Counted from the stretch's first letter, positions 34,721 through 44,582 are shown. The stretch: DNA of 64,000 bases from Stentor roeselii (GCA_006503475.1 RSEH01000018.1:168890-232889), one strand, 5' to 3'. The notes: generated by a model from the letters alone, not told the origin. Program-made: numbers and translations.

Positions 34721-36337
34721 CTAATTCCTACCCTGGCTGAAAATAAGTTCAAACTTATCCAATCGACTTTCTTTTTCCTTCTCAAATGCCTGGTCAATGA
34801 CCAAAGCAAGAGCTTCTCCAATCATTGCAGGAATCAATTCCTTCAAATAATTCCCACTGAGTTCCAAGCAAGGGTTCGTATTGACTTCAATGAGCCAAGG
34901 ATTGAAGAACTCATCAAGCATGAAGTCATATCCAAGAACTTCAAAAGTAGAAAAGCGGCCACTTGGGTTAATTTTATTCGAAGTGGCAAGAACTGTGTCC
35001 TTAACGATTCCCTTAATCCTGGGAAGGACAGAGTCTTTGAAGCTGATTTTTTCAGTCATGTTTTTGTCGATGTAGTCCTGAAAGGACTGGTAGCTGAGTT
35101 TATTCGAGTCTTCAAACATTCCGTAACTTGCAGAGTTTTTCTGAACTGCGTCGTTGGTGAGGTGCACGAAGCGGTCACTTGTGTCTTGCACTGAAAAAGG
35201 TTGACAAGAAGTCCTGAGGTAGCCTTCTCTGTAAAAATAAGCCTGGGTGGAGCCGTTGATGCAGGTGATCATCGCGTAACACCTGATGTCAAACTTCCGG
35301 TTATTGTAAAGCAAAGGCCTGTAAATGTACTTTTGGACTATATATGTCCGCTGCTGCCCTTTGTAGGTCGTTTTTTCACTTATCTTTAAAATCATCTCGT
35401 TTAAGTCACTGCTAATCGAGATCCCAAAGCCTCTATTTGTAGATTCTCCAGGTTTTATCAGCCATAAGTTGTTTAAATAAGAGTCCTCAGCCATTTGATT
35501 CTGAATTTCTTGAAACTTCGAGCAGAACTTCGAGAAACTCAAGTCATTTCGCCCTTGTGAGAAGTGAAAAGTAAGAGGAATGATTCGGAAAGGGTCAACA
35601 TTCTGTGCCTTGTAATAAGAAAACATGTTGGAAAATAACTTTTTCTTGCTTGTCAACTCGAAATTCCCTTCCAGGCGGTTATAGAGACGATTCATCAGAA
35701 AAGGACTTAAAAACTTTTGCCCTGTTTCAGAGTTTTTCGTTTTAGAAGCTTTGGGCAGCAGGTCCAAAATGCTTGACTTGCGGACTTGGGTCCAGATGAA
35801 GTTCGCTGTGTGAGGCACTTGGACTTTTACCCAGTTTCTGTACTTTTTCAAAGTCTTTCGGATTAGCAGGTCGTTGTTGCCTGGCCCGATGAAGTAAGAC
35901 AAAGAGCCCTCTAATGGTTTTGAAGAAAGAGTTAATTGAGAAAAAGCTGCTGATAGTTTCACAGGCGTCATTCTTTCATCATTTCTGGAATTTTTAGTGG
36001 ATCGGTCCTTGCTTCTTGAATTTTTCCTTTCCTGGCTTTCTGAATGCCCTGAGGATTCACCGAGAGAAGGATTCATCAAAGTTGAACCTAATTTAATACT
36101 TTTTAATGACCTTCTTCCTCGCTGGGGAGTTTTAAAGTATTCAGATTTCGAGGAATTTAGTGAAAATTTCTTAAAAGTGCTTTCCGCGTCTCTTTTTAAG
36201 ATCTGGTCAACAAACTGCCTGTCATTCTCAGAAGGCTGAGCACTGGACCTGATCATCAATTTTTTCTTTTCTTTGAATTTTCCAAGTCTGTTCAATTTGA
36301 GGTCGTTTTTCTTAATGACTTCAGGAATCGTTTCCAT
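34721..36337 (-). CDS. tubulin tyrosine ligase-like (TTLL) enzyme
   Basis: A 538-residue protein. The N-terminal 140 residues are basic and Ser-rich. The TTL domain follows, with ATP-grasp features: LWLIKPGESTNRGFGISI, RTYIVQKYIYRPLLYNNRKFD, DIRCYAMI, DRFVHLTNDAVQK, and GYDFMLDEFFNPWLIEVNTN, where the conserved E-x-N metal site is present. TTLL enzymes add Glu or Gly to tubulin tails in cilia and cortical microtubules. Motifs alone do not settle glycylase versus glutamylase. It fits the many ciliary genes nearby. Confidence 0.9.
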   Translation of the reverse strand: METIPEVIKKNDLKLNRLGKFKEKKKLMIRSSAQPSENDRQFVDQILKRDAESTFKKFSLNSSKSEYFKTPQRGRRSLKSIKLGSTLMNPSLGESSGHSESQERKNSRSKDRSTKNSRNDERMTPVKLSAAFSQLTLSSKPLEGSLSYFIGPGNNDLLIRKTLKKYRNWVKVQVPHTANFIWTQVRKSSILDLLPKASKTKNSETGQKFLSPFLMNRLYNRLEGNFELTSKKKLFSNMFSYYKAQNVDPFRIIPLTFHFSQGRNDLSFSKFCSKFQEIQNQMAEDSYLNNLWLIKPGESTNRGFGISISSDLNEMILKISEKTTYKGQQRTYIVQKYIYRPLLYNNRKFDIRCYAMITCINGSTQAYFYREGYLRTSCQPFSVQDTSDRFVHLTNDAVQKNSASYGMFEDSNKLSYQSFQDYIDKNMTEKISFKDSVLPRIKGIVKDTVLATSNKINPSGRFSTFEVLGYDFMLDEFFNPWLIEVNTNPCLELSGNYLKELIPAMIGEALALVIDQAFEKEKESRLDKFELIFSQGRN

Positions 36338-36393
36338 TATTCTTGAGATTCAATTCAGAAGACTTATGAATAGAGTAAAACATTACCTAGCTA

Positions 36394-36750
36394 TTATTCC
36401 TTCATCGCCTTCCAAATCGGGATATCCTTTTTCCCCTTTTTATCATGTACGACAGTTATGTACTCTTGAGTAACCGCACAACAAGGAAGGCAGCACCAGA
36501 AGAGTATGTCGAAGGCAACATGGTCCTTTATGCTCATCTTTTCTCGTAGACGGTACCTGTTGATTATTCCTCCGATCACTCCGCAACAGCAAAGTAGGAG
36601 ACCTGCTATCAATGCAGCGTTTTTATCACTGTCAGTTAGTTTCGCATCTAACGCTTGCATGCAGACGGCTCCACAAGGTACGCAGCAGGCCCACAAAAAC
36701 ATGATTGGGTTCTTTCCACAGTCGAAGATTCCAATTTCCCAGCCTCCCAT
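36394..36750 (-). CDS. PLAC8-family cysteine-rich protein
   Basis: A 118-residue protein, close to the normal PLAC8 size. It carries two Cys clusters that are family marks: CCVPCGAVCM near 23-32 and CCLPCCAVTQEY near 87-98, plus CCCGVIGGIINRYRLREKM between. Hydrophobic flanks suggest membrane association. Animal PLAC8 and plant PCR/FWL proteins of this type have been linked to metal transport and size control, but the role in ciliates is not known. It lies 57 bp from the TTLL start on the same strand. Confidence 0.85.
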   Translation of the reverse strand: MGGWEIGIFDCGKNPIMFLWACCVPCGAVCMQALDAKLTDSDKNAALIAGLLLCCCGVIGGIINRYRLREKMSIKDHVAFDILFWCCLPCCAVTQEYITVVHDKKGKKDIPIWKAMKE

Positions 36751-36865
36751 TTTTATACACGAGTGGTTATGGAAAGTACCATTTTCTTCGGTCTTAATAT
36801 TTTAGTCTTGATAGAAGCTTCAAATAAAAAGATTGGATTAAATGGAGAATAAAATTTTTAATTAA

Positions 36866-37390
36866 TCATGCTAAAAGCTCAATGTCGATGTCACTGGTGT
36901 CTGAAAGTTCACTGTATTTATCATTACTGATCTCACTTTCACTTTCAGAGTACATCAAACTGTGCTTCGCGACCATTTCTCTTACTTTCTTTTCGTACTG
37001 TTTCAAGTCATTGATCATCAAAGTAGCAGCGTATCCATTGAGAGGATGATGAGGGTTGGGGTACATCAACAACTGCGGTATAAACACATCAAAGATATTT
37101 TTCAGTTCGTACATGGGACTCCAAGTTTCATTTAAAACATCGAGACAGATACTTCCAGAGGCTTCATCGACATTCGGGTGAAAAATTCGAGTTTCAAAGC
37201 CAACCGAAGGACTTTTATAAGGATATTGCACAGGTAGTTCAATGTGGACCTTGAACAGCCCGCCTTCATAGAGCGAGTCCTTCGGTCCAGGGAAGTCGAC
37301 AATAAAATCATGCAGCCTGTCATGTATCAGAGTAACTTTGTACTCGCTCATCATCAACTTGCTGACATCTCGATCCCGTCTTTTGTTCAT
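36866..37390 (-). CDS. UBE2H: UBE2H-like ubiquitin-conjugating enzyme E2
   Basis: A 174-residue E2. The UBC fold has the HPN motif at 71-73 (FHPNVDEASG) and the active-site Cys-82 (GSICLDVLNETWSP). The acidic tail (YSESESEISNDKYSELSDTS) and the N-terminus MNKRRDRDVSKLMMS are typical of UBE2H/Ubc8, the E2 of the CTLH/GID ligase. The start codon is 13 bp from the divergent dynamin gene start. Confidence 0.9.
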   Translation of the reverse strand: MNKRRDRDVSKLMMSEYKVTLIHDRLHDFIVDFPGPKDSLYEGGLFKVHIELPVQYPYKSPSVGFETRIFHPNVDEASGSICLDVLNETWSPMYELKNIFDVFIPQLLMYPNPHHPLNGYAATLMINDLKQYEKKVREMVAKHSLMYSESESEISNDKYSELSDTSDIDIELLA

Positions 37391-37403
37391 ATCAGAATTA
37401 TAA

Positions 37404-39359
37404 ATGGAAAACTTAATCCCAGCAGTGAATAAACTTCAAGAAGTCATTTCACTCTCCAATGTCAAAATGCCCATTGAACTACCCTGCCTCGTCGTTGTCG
37501 GGTCGCAAAGTTCAGGAAAAAGCAGTGTCTTGGAAAGTATCGTCGGGAGAGACTTCTTGCCTCGAGGCACTGGGATTGTGACTCGATGTCCTCTTATTTT
37601 AAGATTGATTAGATCTAATTTCGAACAGGACTATGCAACTTTCTCTCATCTTCCGAATGACTGCAGGTTTACTGACTTCACAGATGTGAGGAAGGAATTA
37701 GAAACTATGAATAGAGAAATCGCTACATCTAGTGGAGTCTCTTCAAATGAAATATTTTTAAATATTTATTCTTCGAAGGTCGTTGATTTGACCTTGATTG
37801 ACCTGCCTGGACTTATAAAAAATCCTATAAGGGGCCAGTCTTCTGACTTGGACAAGAGGATTAATTCGATGATTTTAGAATATGCGAAAAAGTCGAATTC
37901 TATCATTTTAGCGATTTCTCCTGCGAATAATGACTTGGCTAACTCTGATGCTTTGAACATTGCGCGACAGGTGGACCCTGATGGAAACAGGACGATTGGA
38001 GTTTTCACGAAAATTGATATTATGGATAAAGGGACTGATGCCTTAGAAATGGTTGAAGGACTGCTTTATAGGTTGAAGCTCGGGTATGTTGGAGTCGTCT
38101 GCAGGTCACAACAGGACATTATCGATAACTTGCCTTTGGAAGAACATCTTGAAAAAGAAACGGAGTTCTTTGCAAATCATCCCAAGTATAAAAAAATTTC
38201 TCATAAACTTGGAATTCGATATCTTAGAAATCGACTTAGTGAAATTTTTAAACAGCATCTTCAGGTCACTGTTCCCAAACTGAAATTGGAAATTGAAAAT
38301 CTTATCACAGGGACAAATAAAGAATTGAAGGAACTTGGAAACTCGATTGAAAGTCAGGCTGAACAAAATGAAATGATTTTTAAGGTTATTAGTGAGTTTT
38401 GCAAGGCTTTTGAAGATTGCATTGATGGTCGTGATTTGGAAAATTGCTTTAAAGAATTTACTGGAGGCAGTAAGATTATGTATATATTCAAAAACTTCTA
38501 CTACGAAGAGATCGCAAAAGTAGAAACAATCGAGCGAATCCCAGACTACGAGATCCGAATAGCAATGCTAAACGCAACAGGAATAAAAGGCGTTCTCTTC
38601 ATCCCAGAAACCGCCTTCGAGAATCTCGTGATAGACATAATAAAACGTTTCGAAAAGCCAAGTCAAGACTGTTTATTCAAAGTGAAAGACGAGCTTCTAA
38701 AAATAATCTCCTCCATAAAAATCATAGAATTCCGTCGATTCCCTCGACTTCACGAAAACATGATAAAACTTGCAATAAGAGTAATAGAAGACCTTCTGCC
38801 GAATACCGAAAGTCACATAAATTCAATAGTAGAATGTGAAAGCAACTACTTAAACATCTCCCATCCTGACTTCATCAGTGTGAAGGAAGCCAGTGAAATT
38901 GCAAGGCAGTTGATTGACCAGGCGGCAAAGGAGCCGAAGTCAAAAGCTTCAAAAAAGCAAGGAGAAGTGAAGTCTCAAGGGTGGAGCATCTGGGGAAGCA
39001 AGTACCCGGAGCCCAAGTTCGAAGAGGTCGGACCTGCTGAGAGGATTGAGAATTGCTTGGGCGATGAGATGACTCCTGAAGAACTTGAACAGATTCTCTC
39101 AGTCAAGATCCTTATTGAGAACTACCTGGGCATTGTCAAGAAGAACATCGGAGACGTCGTCCCTAAGTGCATCATGAGAAACCTCGTCAATAAAAGTCGA
39201 AATAACATGCAAAAGGTACTTATAGGACAGTTGCATGGAAATAAAGAGTTTTTAGATGAGCTGTTCGAGGAAAGCCCTGGAATCATGGAGAGGAGAAACT
39301 CTTTGAAAGCCTTTCAACAGTCCTTGACTCTCGCGATTCAAGCGCTGTCGACGGTTTAA
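37404..39359 (+). CDS. dynamin-related GTPase (DRP1-like)
   Basis: A 651-residue protein with the dynamin GTPase domain at the N-terminus: P-loop GSQSSGKSS at 33-41, RGTGIVTRCPL (switch I), DLPGL (G3) and TKID (G4). A middle/stalk region follows, and the C-terminal GED is visible as LIENYLGIVKKNIGDVVPKC. There is no PH or Pro-rich domain, so it is of the DRP1/Dnm1/Vps1 type acting in organelle fission or trafficking. The linker before GED has a basic Lys/Ser stretch. Its start is 13 bp from the UBE2H start. The HEAT-repeat gene follows in the same direction after 26 bp. Confidence 0.93.
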   Translation: MENLIPAVNKLQEVISLSNVKMPIELPCLVVVGSQSSGKSSVLESIVGRDFLPRGTGIVTRCPLILRLIRSNFEQDYATFSHLPNDCRFTDFTDVRKELETMNREIATSSGVSSNEIFLNIYSSKVVDLTLIDLPGLIKNPIRGQSSDLDKRINSMILEYAKKSNSIILAISPANNDLANSDALNIARQVDPDGNRTIGVFTKIDIMDKGTDALEMVEGLLYRLKLGYVGVVCRSQQDIIDNLPLEEHLEKETEFFANHPKYKKISHKLGIRYLRNRLSEIFKQHLQVTVPKLKLEIENLITGTNKELKELGNSIESQAEQNEMIFKVISEFCKAFEDCIDGRDLENCFKEFTGGSKIMYIFKNFYYEEIAKVETIERIPDYEIRIAMLNATGIKGVLFIPETAFENLVIDIIKRFEKPSQDCLFKVKDELLKIISSIKIIEFRRFPRLHENMIKLAIRVIEDLLPNTESHINSIVECESNYLNISHPDFISVKEASEIARQLIDQAAKEPKSKASKKQGEVKSQGWSIWGSKYPEPKFEEVGPAERIENCLGDEMTPEELEQILSVKILIENYLGIVKKNIGDVVPKCIMRNLVNKSRNNMQKVLIGQLHGNKEFLDELFEESPGIMERRNSLKAFQQSLTLAIQALSTV

Positions 39360-39385
39360 TTGTAGGTTATATATGAAAATCATTT

Positions 39386-40816
39386 ATGCATTGCATTGTC
39401 ACTGACGGAGAACCTTTCGAAGTAGAAAAAATTCCGGAGAAGGTCGACTTGAATCTTTTTATTCAGGGAAAAACAGTGAAAGAAGTTGTTTCTTTCGGAT
39501 TTTCAAGGGATTCATTCTTTTTCAGCTCTGGATTCGATGAAGACTTTGAAAATGACTACGGAAAAATCTTGGTTTCTTCACTTTCAAATGATCTTAGACT
39601 TAAAACTTGTGGATTTTTATTTGAGGCTTTTGATGCTTTTTCTAAAAGGTTTTTAAGGAGAAATGCTTGGAAGGCTTTTCATGGGTTTTCTAGGGATGAG
39701 TATTTTTGTGTTAGGAAAGTTTGTGCGGCTAATGTTTTTAAGTTTGTTAATGTGTTGGAAATCAGAATGCATGGCGCGGTTGTTGATGCTTTTCAGAGGT
39801 TTATGGTGGATAAAAATTTACTCGTTGTGCAGGCTGCTTATTCCGCTCTTGGGATTATGAGTTACATGTTGAGTGAAATGGATGATAGGGTTGTTCATTG
39901 GATGGAAAATTTAAGTTGTAGTGACTTGAATCAGGCTTGTGATCTGGCATATTACTTACCTGCAATCTACAGAAAGTTCCCAAGTCATCGTCCCTCCCTT
40001 CTAAAAGTTTTCCGATCCCTTCTAAAAAACCCTCAATCATCAGTCCGTTCAAAAGCCGCATCAACATTATCTTTCTTTCTAAAAAACACAGAAAACCCCT
40101 GCGATTTTTTCCTATCAACATACCAAAACCTATTAAAAGACACAGACATAGTAAAAGTGGAAGCCATCAGTAATCTAGGCATTTTCCTAGAGAAGATTCC
40201 CGAGTCTCTACAAAGTTCCTTTCTCGGAACCTTCCGTCGTATCCAGACCTACAACTTGAACTGGAGAGTGAACCTAAAACTTGCTAAGTCTCTTATAAAC
40301 ATAGCAAAAAACCTGAAAATCGACTTCTGGATGCAAGAATTATGGCAAGTCTCGCTTGCCCTTTGCCATGATCGAAGCGAGGTGGTCCGGGTAAAGTCCG
40401 GGAAGTCTTTAGGCAAAATAATCAAAGACTTGTGGAACCTGAATGAAGACTGGGACGCTGTAATTAAAAAGGACTTGGAAAGCCTTATCGGCAGTCCTTG
40501 TTACAAAGACAGACAAGTTGCTGGGTATCTTTTTGCAGTTTGTCATGATATAGGCTGGTTTGCTCAGCGACTTGAGAGACTTTTGAATGATCCTGTCGTT
40601 GATGTCAGGATTGTCTTAGCGAAAGTTGCTGAAAAATTTAAGATTTCTTCATTGCAGGAGAAACTTTTAAATGACTCTTCAACAGTTGTTAAAGAAATAG
40701 CTGGAAAATCAGGGATTATTGATAAAGGTACTGAAAGTTTTGATGACTTTTGCAAGTTCAGGGAAATTATTGAGGATGACTGGGAAGAAGTTTGCTCTGA
40801 AGACCTTTTCAATTAA
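39386..40816 (+). CDS. HEAT-repeat protein, phosphatase-regulator-like
   Basis: A 476-residue protein made of helical HEAT-type repeats from about 75 onward. Examples are SVRSKAASTLSFFLKNTENP, IVKVEAISNLGIFLEKIPES, EVVRVKSGKSLGKIIKDLWN and VDVRIVLAKVAEKF, with the V/R and A/L spacing of PP2A-A and PPP4R1 scaffolds. This suggests, but does not prove, a PP2A/PP4 regulatory subunit. The acidic C-terminus (IIEDDWEEVCSED) is unassigned. Confidence 0.7.
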   Translation: MHCIVTDGEPFEVEKIPEKVDLNLFIQGKTVKEVVSFGFSRDSFFFSSGFDEDFENDYGKILVSSLSNDLRLKTCGFLFEAFDAFSKRFLRRNAWKAFHGFSRDEYFCVRKVCAANVFKFVNVLEIRMHGAVVDAFQRFMVDKNLLVVQAAYSALGIMSYMLSEMDDRVVHWMENLSCSDLNQACDLAYYLPAIYRKFPSHRPSLLKVFRSLLKNPQSSVRSKAASTLSFFLKNTENPCDFFLSTYQNLLKDTDIVKVEAISNLGIFLEKIPESLQSSFLGTFRRIQTYNLNWRVNLKLAKSLINIAKNLKIDFWMQELWQVSLALCHDRSEVVRVKSGKSLGKIIKDLWNLNEDWDAVIKKDLESLIGSPCYKDRQVAGYLFAVCHDIGWFAQRLERLLNDPVVDVRIVLAKVAEKFKISSLQEKLLNDSSTVVKEIAGKSGIIDKGTESFDDFCKFREIIEDDWEEVCSEDLFN

Positions 40817-40849
40817 AGGAAGATTAGATAAAGTGAGTAAATAATTTTA

Positions 40850-41740
40850 ATGGAAAAATCTGCTTCAATCAAACAAGACCTGAAGTTTAAAAGGAGAAAA
40901 CAGGTCAGACATCTCAGTTCGATTAACTTTGATAATACAAGACCCAAGCTGTTGAAAGCTCAGGATAAAAAACACTTGTTACCGTTGATTGGAACTCATC
41001 AAGTAGCGACTTCACCAATTGATAAACTTGAGATTCATTTGAACAGCTCTATGAAAAACCCTTTATTCAGACAATCTGATGAGCATTTTTCGAAACTCAA
41101 TAAAATCTTCGAGAAGAAACTTGATGAAAAGTTGAAAATTTTTAATAAAAACGATGATTTGCTCATTTTAAAAGCGCATTTAGAAGTACTTGAAAAAATC
41201 ATAAAAGTTGACTACTTTGGATCTATTCTTGAAAAGATTTATTCAAAGATTCTTGATTTTATTTCTACGAGTTCTGGAAAACCAGACTTATTAGTTGATG
41301 AATTGAGCAAAGATATGGAGCTAAGTCACCTAAAAGACCAAATAAAAGACCTAGAGTCCTGCAAAAAATCAATTGAACAGAAGCTAAAAAAGTTATCAAT
41401 CGAGAACATCGACCTTCTTTCCAAGCTCGACAAGCTAGAAGAAGAAAACCTTCTTCTAAAAGACTATAAAAAGTCCATAAAAATAATCGATGGTGTACCA
41501 GACACCCTTCCAATCTTAAAAGAACTACGAACAAAAACAACGATTCTCGACTCACTAGACCGTAAAAACAAAGACCTGTTAAAAAAAGAGAAATACCTGA
41601 ACATCCTGATAAAAGCCGTGAAAGAACGAGGACTAAACCCGAGAGACCTGGTCCATTCCTTCAACGATCGTCGCAGTTCTTCAGATTCGATAAACCTTTC
41701 AAGAATGAGTATCGGTAGCGAGATGAGTAGATTAAGCTGA
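40850..41740 (+). CDS. coiled-coil protein, unknown
   Basis: A 296-residue protein. The N-terminus is basic (KFKRRKQVRHLSSINFDNTR), then a helical region (about 75-140), then a coiled coil (about 145-270, LKDQIKDLESCKKSIEQKLK). The segment HLEVLEKIIKVDYFGSIL is faintly like TSNAXIP1-type ciliary proteins, which is a weak hint only. The C-terminus is Ser-rich. It ends 37 bp from the 3' end of the convergent coiled-coil gene. Confidence 0.68.
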   Translation: MEKSASIKQDLKFKRRKQVRHLSSINFDNTRPKLLKAQDKKHLLPLIGTHQVATSPIDKLEIHLNSSMKNPLFRQSDEHFSKLNKIFEKKLDEKLKIFNKNDDLLILKAHLEVLEKIIKVDYFGSILEKIYSKILDFISTSSGKPDLLVDELSKDMELSHLKDQIKDLESCKKSIEQKLKKLSIENIDLLSKLDKLEEENLLLKDYKKSIKIIDGVPDTLPILKELRTKTTILDSLDRKNKDLLKKEKYLNILIKAVKERGLNPRDLVHSFNDRRSSSDSINLSRMSIGSEMSRLS

Positions 41741-41777
41741 AAACTTAATTACTAGTTAATATTTTAAATCCTTTCGG

Positions 41778-43559
41778 TTAAGTCCAGGTCTGGGCAGTTC
41801 CAAGTTTCTTCAACTCTTCAAGTTTCGATTCGACTGTTTCTTTCAACGACTCAAGTTTTTCCTTTTCCACTTGGTTCTCAAGTTCCAAATGGTTTTTCCT
41901 TAACTCCAGGTCTTTATGAGCTTTTTTTAAAAGTTCTGCAGTTTCAATCATTTGCTTCTTCTCAATTTCCATCTTCATCTGCTCTTCTTCGAGTTCTTCT
42001 TCTCTTTCCAGCAACTTGTCAAGTTTGTTTTGAAGTTCTTCAATAATTTCTTTGATTTGCTCTTGTTGGCCTTCTGGGATGGCGCTTATTACTTTGTCTT
42101 TTACTTCGTTTTCAGCGTCGAGTTTTTTTTTGTACTTTTGGACGAACTCGATTTCTTTGGAGAGTTTGAAAATGCTCATCTCCAGTTCGTGTTTTTTTAG
42201 TTGAATCTCTTTGACAAGAGTTCCTAAAACATCTGATTGACTTTCCAGGTCTGGAATAGTGTTCGTCTTCAGTTCTTCCATTTCAATTTTCGCGTCAGTG
42301 AGACTAGATTCAATTTTCTTTATAGTATCAAATCGATTTTTCAAGTCTTTTTCAGCTTTCAAGATACTTTCTTCCTTTTCTTCTAGAAATGACTGTCTTT
42401 CATCTAGGACCTTACTCGTGTTTTCATAGTGATTCTGTAGTTTCTGGTATTCATGCTCGATTTGTACTTCTTTTTCAGTCAGTTCTTGCATTTTTATGTC
42501 ACTTTCCATCTCGCATGAGAACTCGAAAGTTTTATCTTCAAGTCCTCTGGAGCGATTAGGAGACTTTTGACTGAGCTTCATCTGAAAAAGTTCTTCTTTT
42601 TCTTTCTCGAGCTGAGTTTGTTGTTTGTCCAGGTCAGTCTTGATTTGCCCGATTTTTAACTTTTCAAGATTTAGACTCTTCCAGTCGTACTCTAAAGAAC
42701 TTCTTGCTTTTGCCAGGTCTTCTTTCGCTTCATTTAAAGATCTTCTTTGTTGTTCCAGGTCGATTTTCAGCTTTTCCAAGGAAATCTTTTCATGTGTTAC
42801 GATTTTCTGCTCGGTGACTAGTTGAGATTTGGACTGGTTGAGACATTGTTCAATTGTTTCAATTGAAGTTTTTTCATACTTTAACTGAGCATCGGATTCC
42901 TGTATCTTTTTATTGAGTCTTTCTTGCAAGTCATTGATTTCCAAGGTTTTTCTTTCAAGGTCTTCTTGCAATTTCCTTAATTTTTCCTTTTCCTGTTTTT
43001 GTCTTTCAAAAAATCCTTTTTCTTGGGCTTCGAGGTTGTTTTTTTTTGCATTAAGCTGTTCTTCAAGTTCTTGAAGTTTTTTTCTCAGTAAATTTGTCTC
43101 GATTGTCTCTTTCGCGATTTTTTCAGCTTTTTTTTTGAGGACATTTTCGTACTTTAAAAGGTTTTTACTTGTTTCTTTAGCTCTTTGAAGGTCTTCTTTT
43201 GCTTTGGCGTGTTTTTTCTCGTCAGTGGCTTCAGAAATTTTAAGGTTTTGGTCAGTGTTGGGCTTGACGATGAGGATTTCGTCTATGGACTGAGTGATGA
43301 ACGACAGGGCTTGGCTCAGGGGTGTGTCGAGGTGGTATTTAAATGCAAATGAAGGCGAAAGGCGCTGGACTTGCGTTTGAAGAGAGTTGATGAAGTCTGG
43401 AAGGCTACTTTGCAGCGAGTCTCGTCTTTCAACAGGCTCTGGAGAGGAAACCTTTGAAAAGATTTCAGTTCTTGGGCGCGTGTAGATCGGAGAATAAACA
43501 CGACTTGTGCGCGGCTGGAATGAACTTCGCTCTGGTTTGAACTGCTGGAATCCAAACAT
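41778..43559 (-). CDS. long coiled-coil protein, unknown
   Basis: A 593-residue protein. The first 45 residues are basic and Tyr/Ser-rich (SSFQPRTSRVYSPIYTRPRT). From about 115 to the C-terminus it is almost one continuous coiled coil rich in Leu, Lys, Glu and Gln. It resembles structural proteins of the ciliary rootlet, basal body or cortex in composition only. No domain is recognised. Confidence 0.72.
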   Translation of the reverse strand: MFGFQQFKPERSSFQPRTSRVYSPIYTRPRTEIFSKVSSPEPVERRDSLQSSLPDFINSLQTQVQRLSPSFAFKYHLDTPLSQALSFITQSIDEILIVKPNTDQNLKISEATDEKKHAKAKEDLQRAKETSKNLLKYENVLKKKAEKIAKETIETNLLRKKLQELEEQLNAKKNNLEAQEKGFFERQKQEKEKLRKLQEDLERKTLEINDLQERLNKKIQESDAQLKYEKTSIETIEQCLNQSKSQLVTEQKIVTHEKISLEKLKIDLEQQRRSLNEAKEDLAKARSSLEYDWKSLNLEKLKIGQIKTDLDKQQTQLEKEKEELFQMKLSQKSPNRSRGLEDKTFEFSCEMESDIKMQELTEKEVQIEHEYQKLQNHYENTSKVLDERQSFLEEKEESILKAEKDLKNRFDTIKKIESSLTDAKIEMEELKTNTIPDLESQSDVLGTLVKEIQLKKHELEMSIFKLSKEIEFVQKYKKKLDAENEVKDKVISAIPEGQQEQIKEIIEELQNKLDKLLEREEELEEEQMKMEIEKKQMIETAELLKKAHKDLELRKNHLELENQVEKEKLESLKETVESKLEELKKLGTAQTWT

Positions 43560-44030
43560 TTTTAAATATTAGACCTGATTGTGCTTAGCCATTCATCAAT
43601 AACTGGAAATGATGGAAGGATTGGAAGAACCAATGATTTGAGGTTTTTTAAATTCAGGATGAATGAATGAAAAGATTTTTTGTTTCATTAGGAGAGAAGC
43701 TTTAATTTTTAGATTTTATTGATGGGACTAGAGCTGATAAAAGAGGAAGTTAAGTATTTTCAATTATGATGAGAGAGACACTTGAAAATATCAAATTTTT
43801 TAAATTTAGACTTGTTCTCGAAAACACTTTTTGGCGAATATTCCATATTTAAGAAAGACCTGCATCCTAAGAATCCTTAGATAAAAATGAAAAACATCTG
43901 AAATATTCCTTTCATCAAACAAATCTACCAAATTCTCTAAAATATTTTCCTATAACTCAAAAAATCCAGAAAATCCTATCAACTTTAATTGATTCAAATA
44001 ATTAAACCCAACACTAAAAATATCTAATAA
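43560..44030. other. intergenic between divergent genes, no gene seen
   Basis: 470 bp, A-rich toward the DHHC gene. No ORF or intron-split gene was found. It is the promoter region of both neighbours and is much longer than most spacers in the dense part. Confidence 0.5.
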
Positions 44031-44582
44031 ATGGAAGAAGAGTCAAAAGTAAAGGTGAAAAGTCCATCAGGGCTCTTTAAACTAGGTGAGACTTACTGCA
44101 TAGGTCTAAACGGTTCAATCTACCTGCACGTTGGTCCAGACTGGGGTTTTAACCTGTGTTTGCTTTCAATAATCATTTCCGCAAACGTGTTCTTTCTTTT
44201 AGTGATGGCTCCTCAAGTGGCTTTGAACATGCAACTTTCAGGTTTTTTTATTTACGCAGGTTGTTTGATGGCTTATCTGGGAACTGCTTTGAAAAACCCA
44301 GGAATCATCATGAATCCCTGGGAAATCGAACTGGAAGAAGGGAAGTCCAAGCAAGAAATCTGTAAGATTTGTGATGTTTTGATAGAAAAGGACAGCGAAC
44401 ATTGCTATGACTGCCAGCTTTGTATTCGCGGGTATGATCATCACTGTCCTTTGTCGGGAAAGTGCATTGGCGCTGGAAACATTATCCCTTTTTATGCTTT
44501 TCTTTTTTTTGTCATCGCTTCTTTTATTTATTTTGGTGTCTGGTTCTTTGTGGTTAGTGTGAATATCGATAGGAAAGGGTAA
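44031..44582 (+). CDS. DHHC palmitoyltransferase (short)
   Basis: A 183-residue protein. Two hydrophobic helices lie near 45-90 (LCLLSIIISANVFFLLVMA and LSGFFIYAGCLMAYLGTAL). A DHHC Cys-rich domain follows (CKICDVLIEKDSEHCYDCQLC) with the catalytic YDHHCPLSGKCIG near 140-152, then one helix (FYAFLFFVIASFIYFGVWFF). DHHC enzymes attach palmitate to protein Cys. The usual Trp after DHHCP is Leu here. Most family members have a fourth helix and a cytosolic tail; this one stops after the third. A 16-nt GT...AG gap at the stop does not extend it. Confidence 0.85.
   Translation: MEEESKVKVKSPSGLFKLGETYCIGLNGSIYLHVGPDWGFNLCLLSIIISANVFFLLVMAPQVALNMQLSGFFIYAGCLMAYLGTALKNPGIIMNPWEIELEEGKSKQEICKICDVLIEKDSEHCYDCQLCIRGYDHHCPLSGKCIGAGNIIPFYAFLFFVIASFIYFGVWFFVVSVNIDRKG

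Noticed and set aside
13540-41740. Alternative genetic code with TGA as Trp
   Set aside because: TGA ends several genes at sensible places (31773, 45537 and 15100), and no long ORF contains in-frame TGA.
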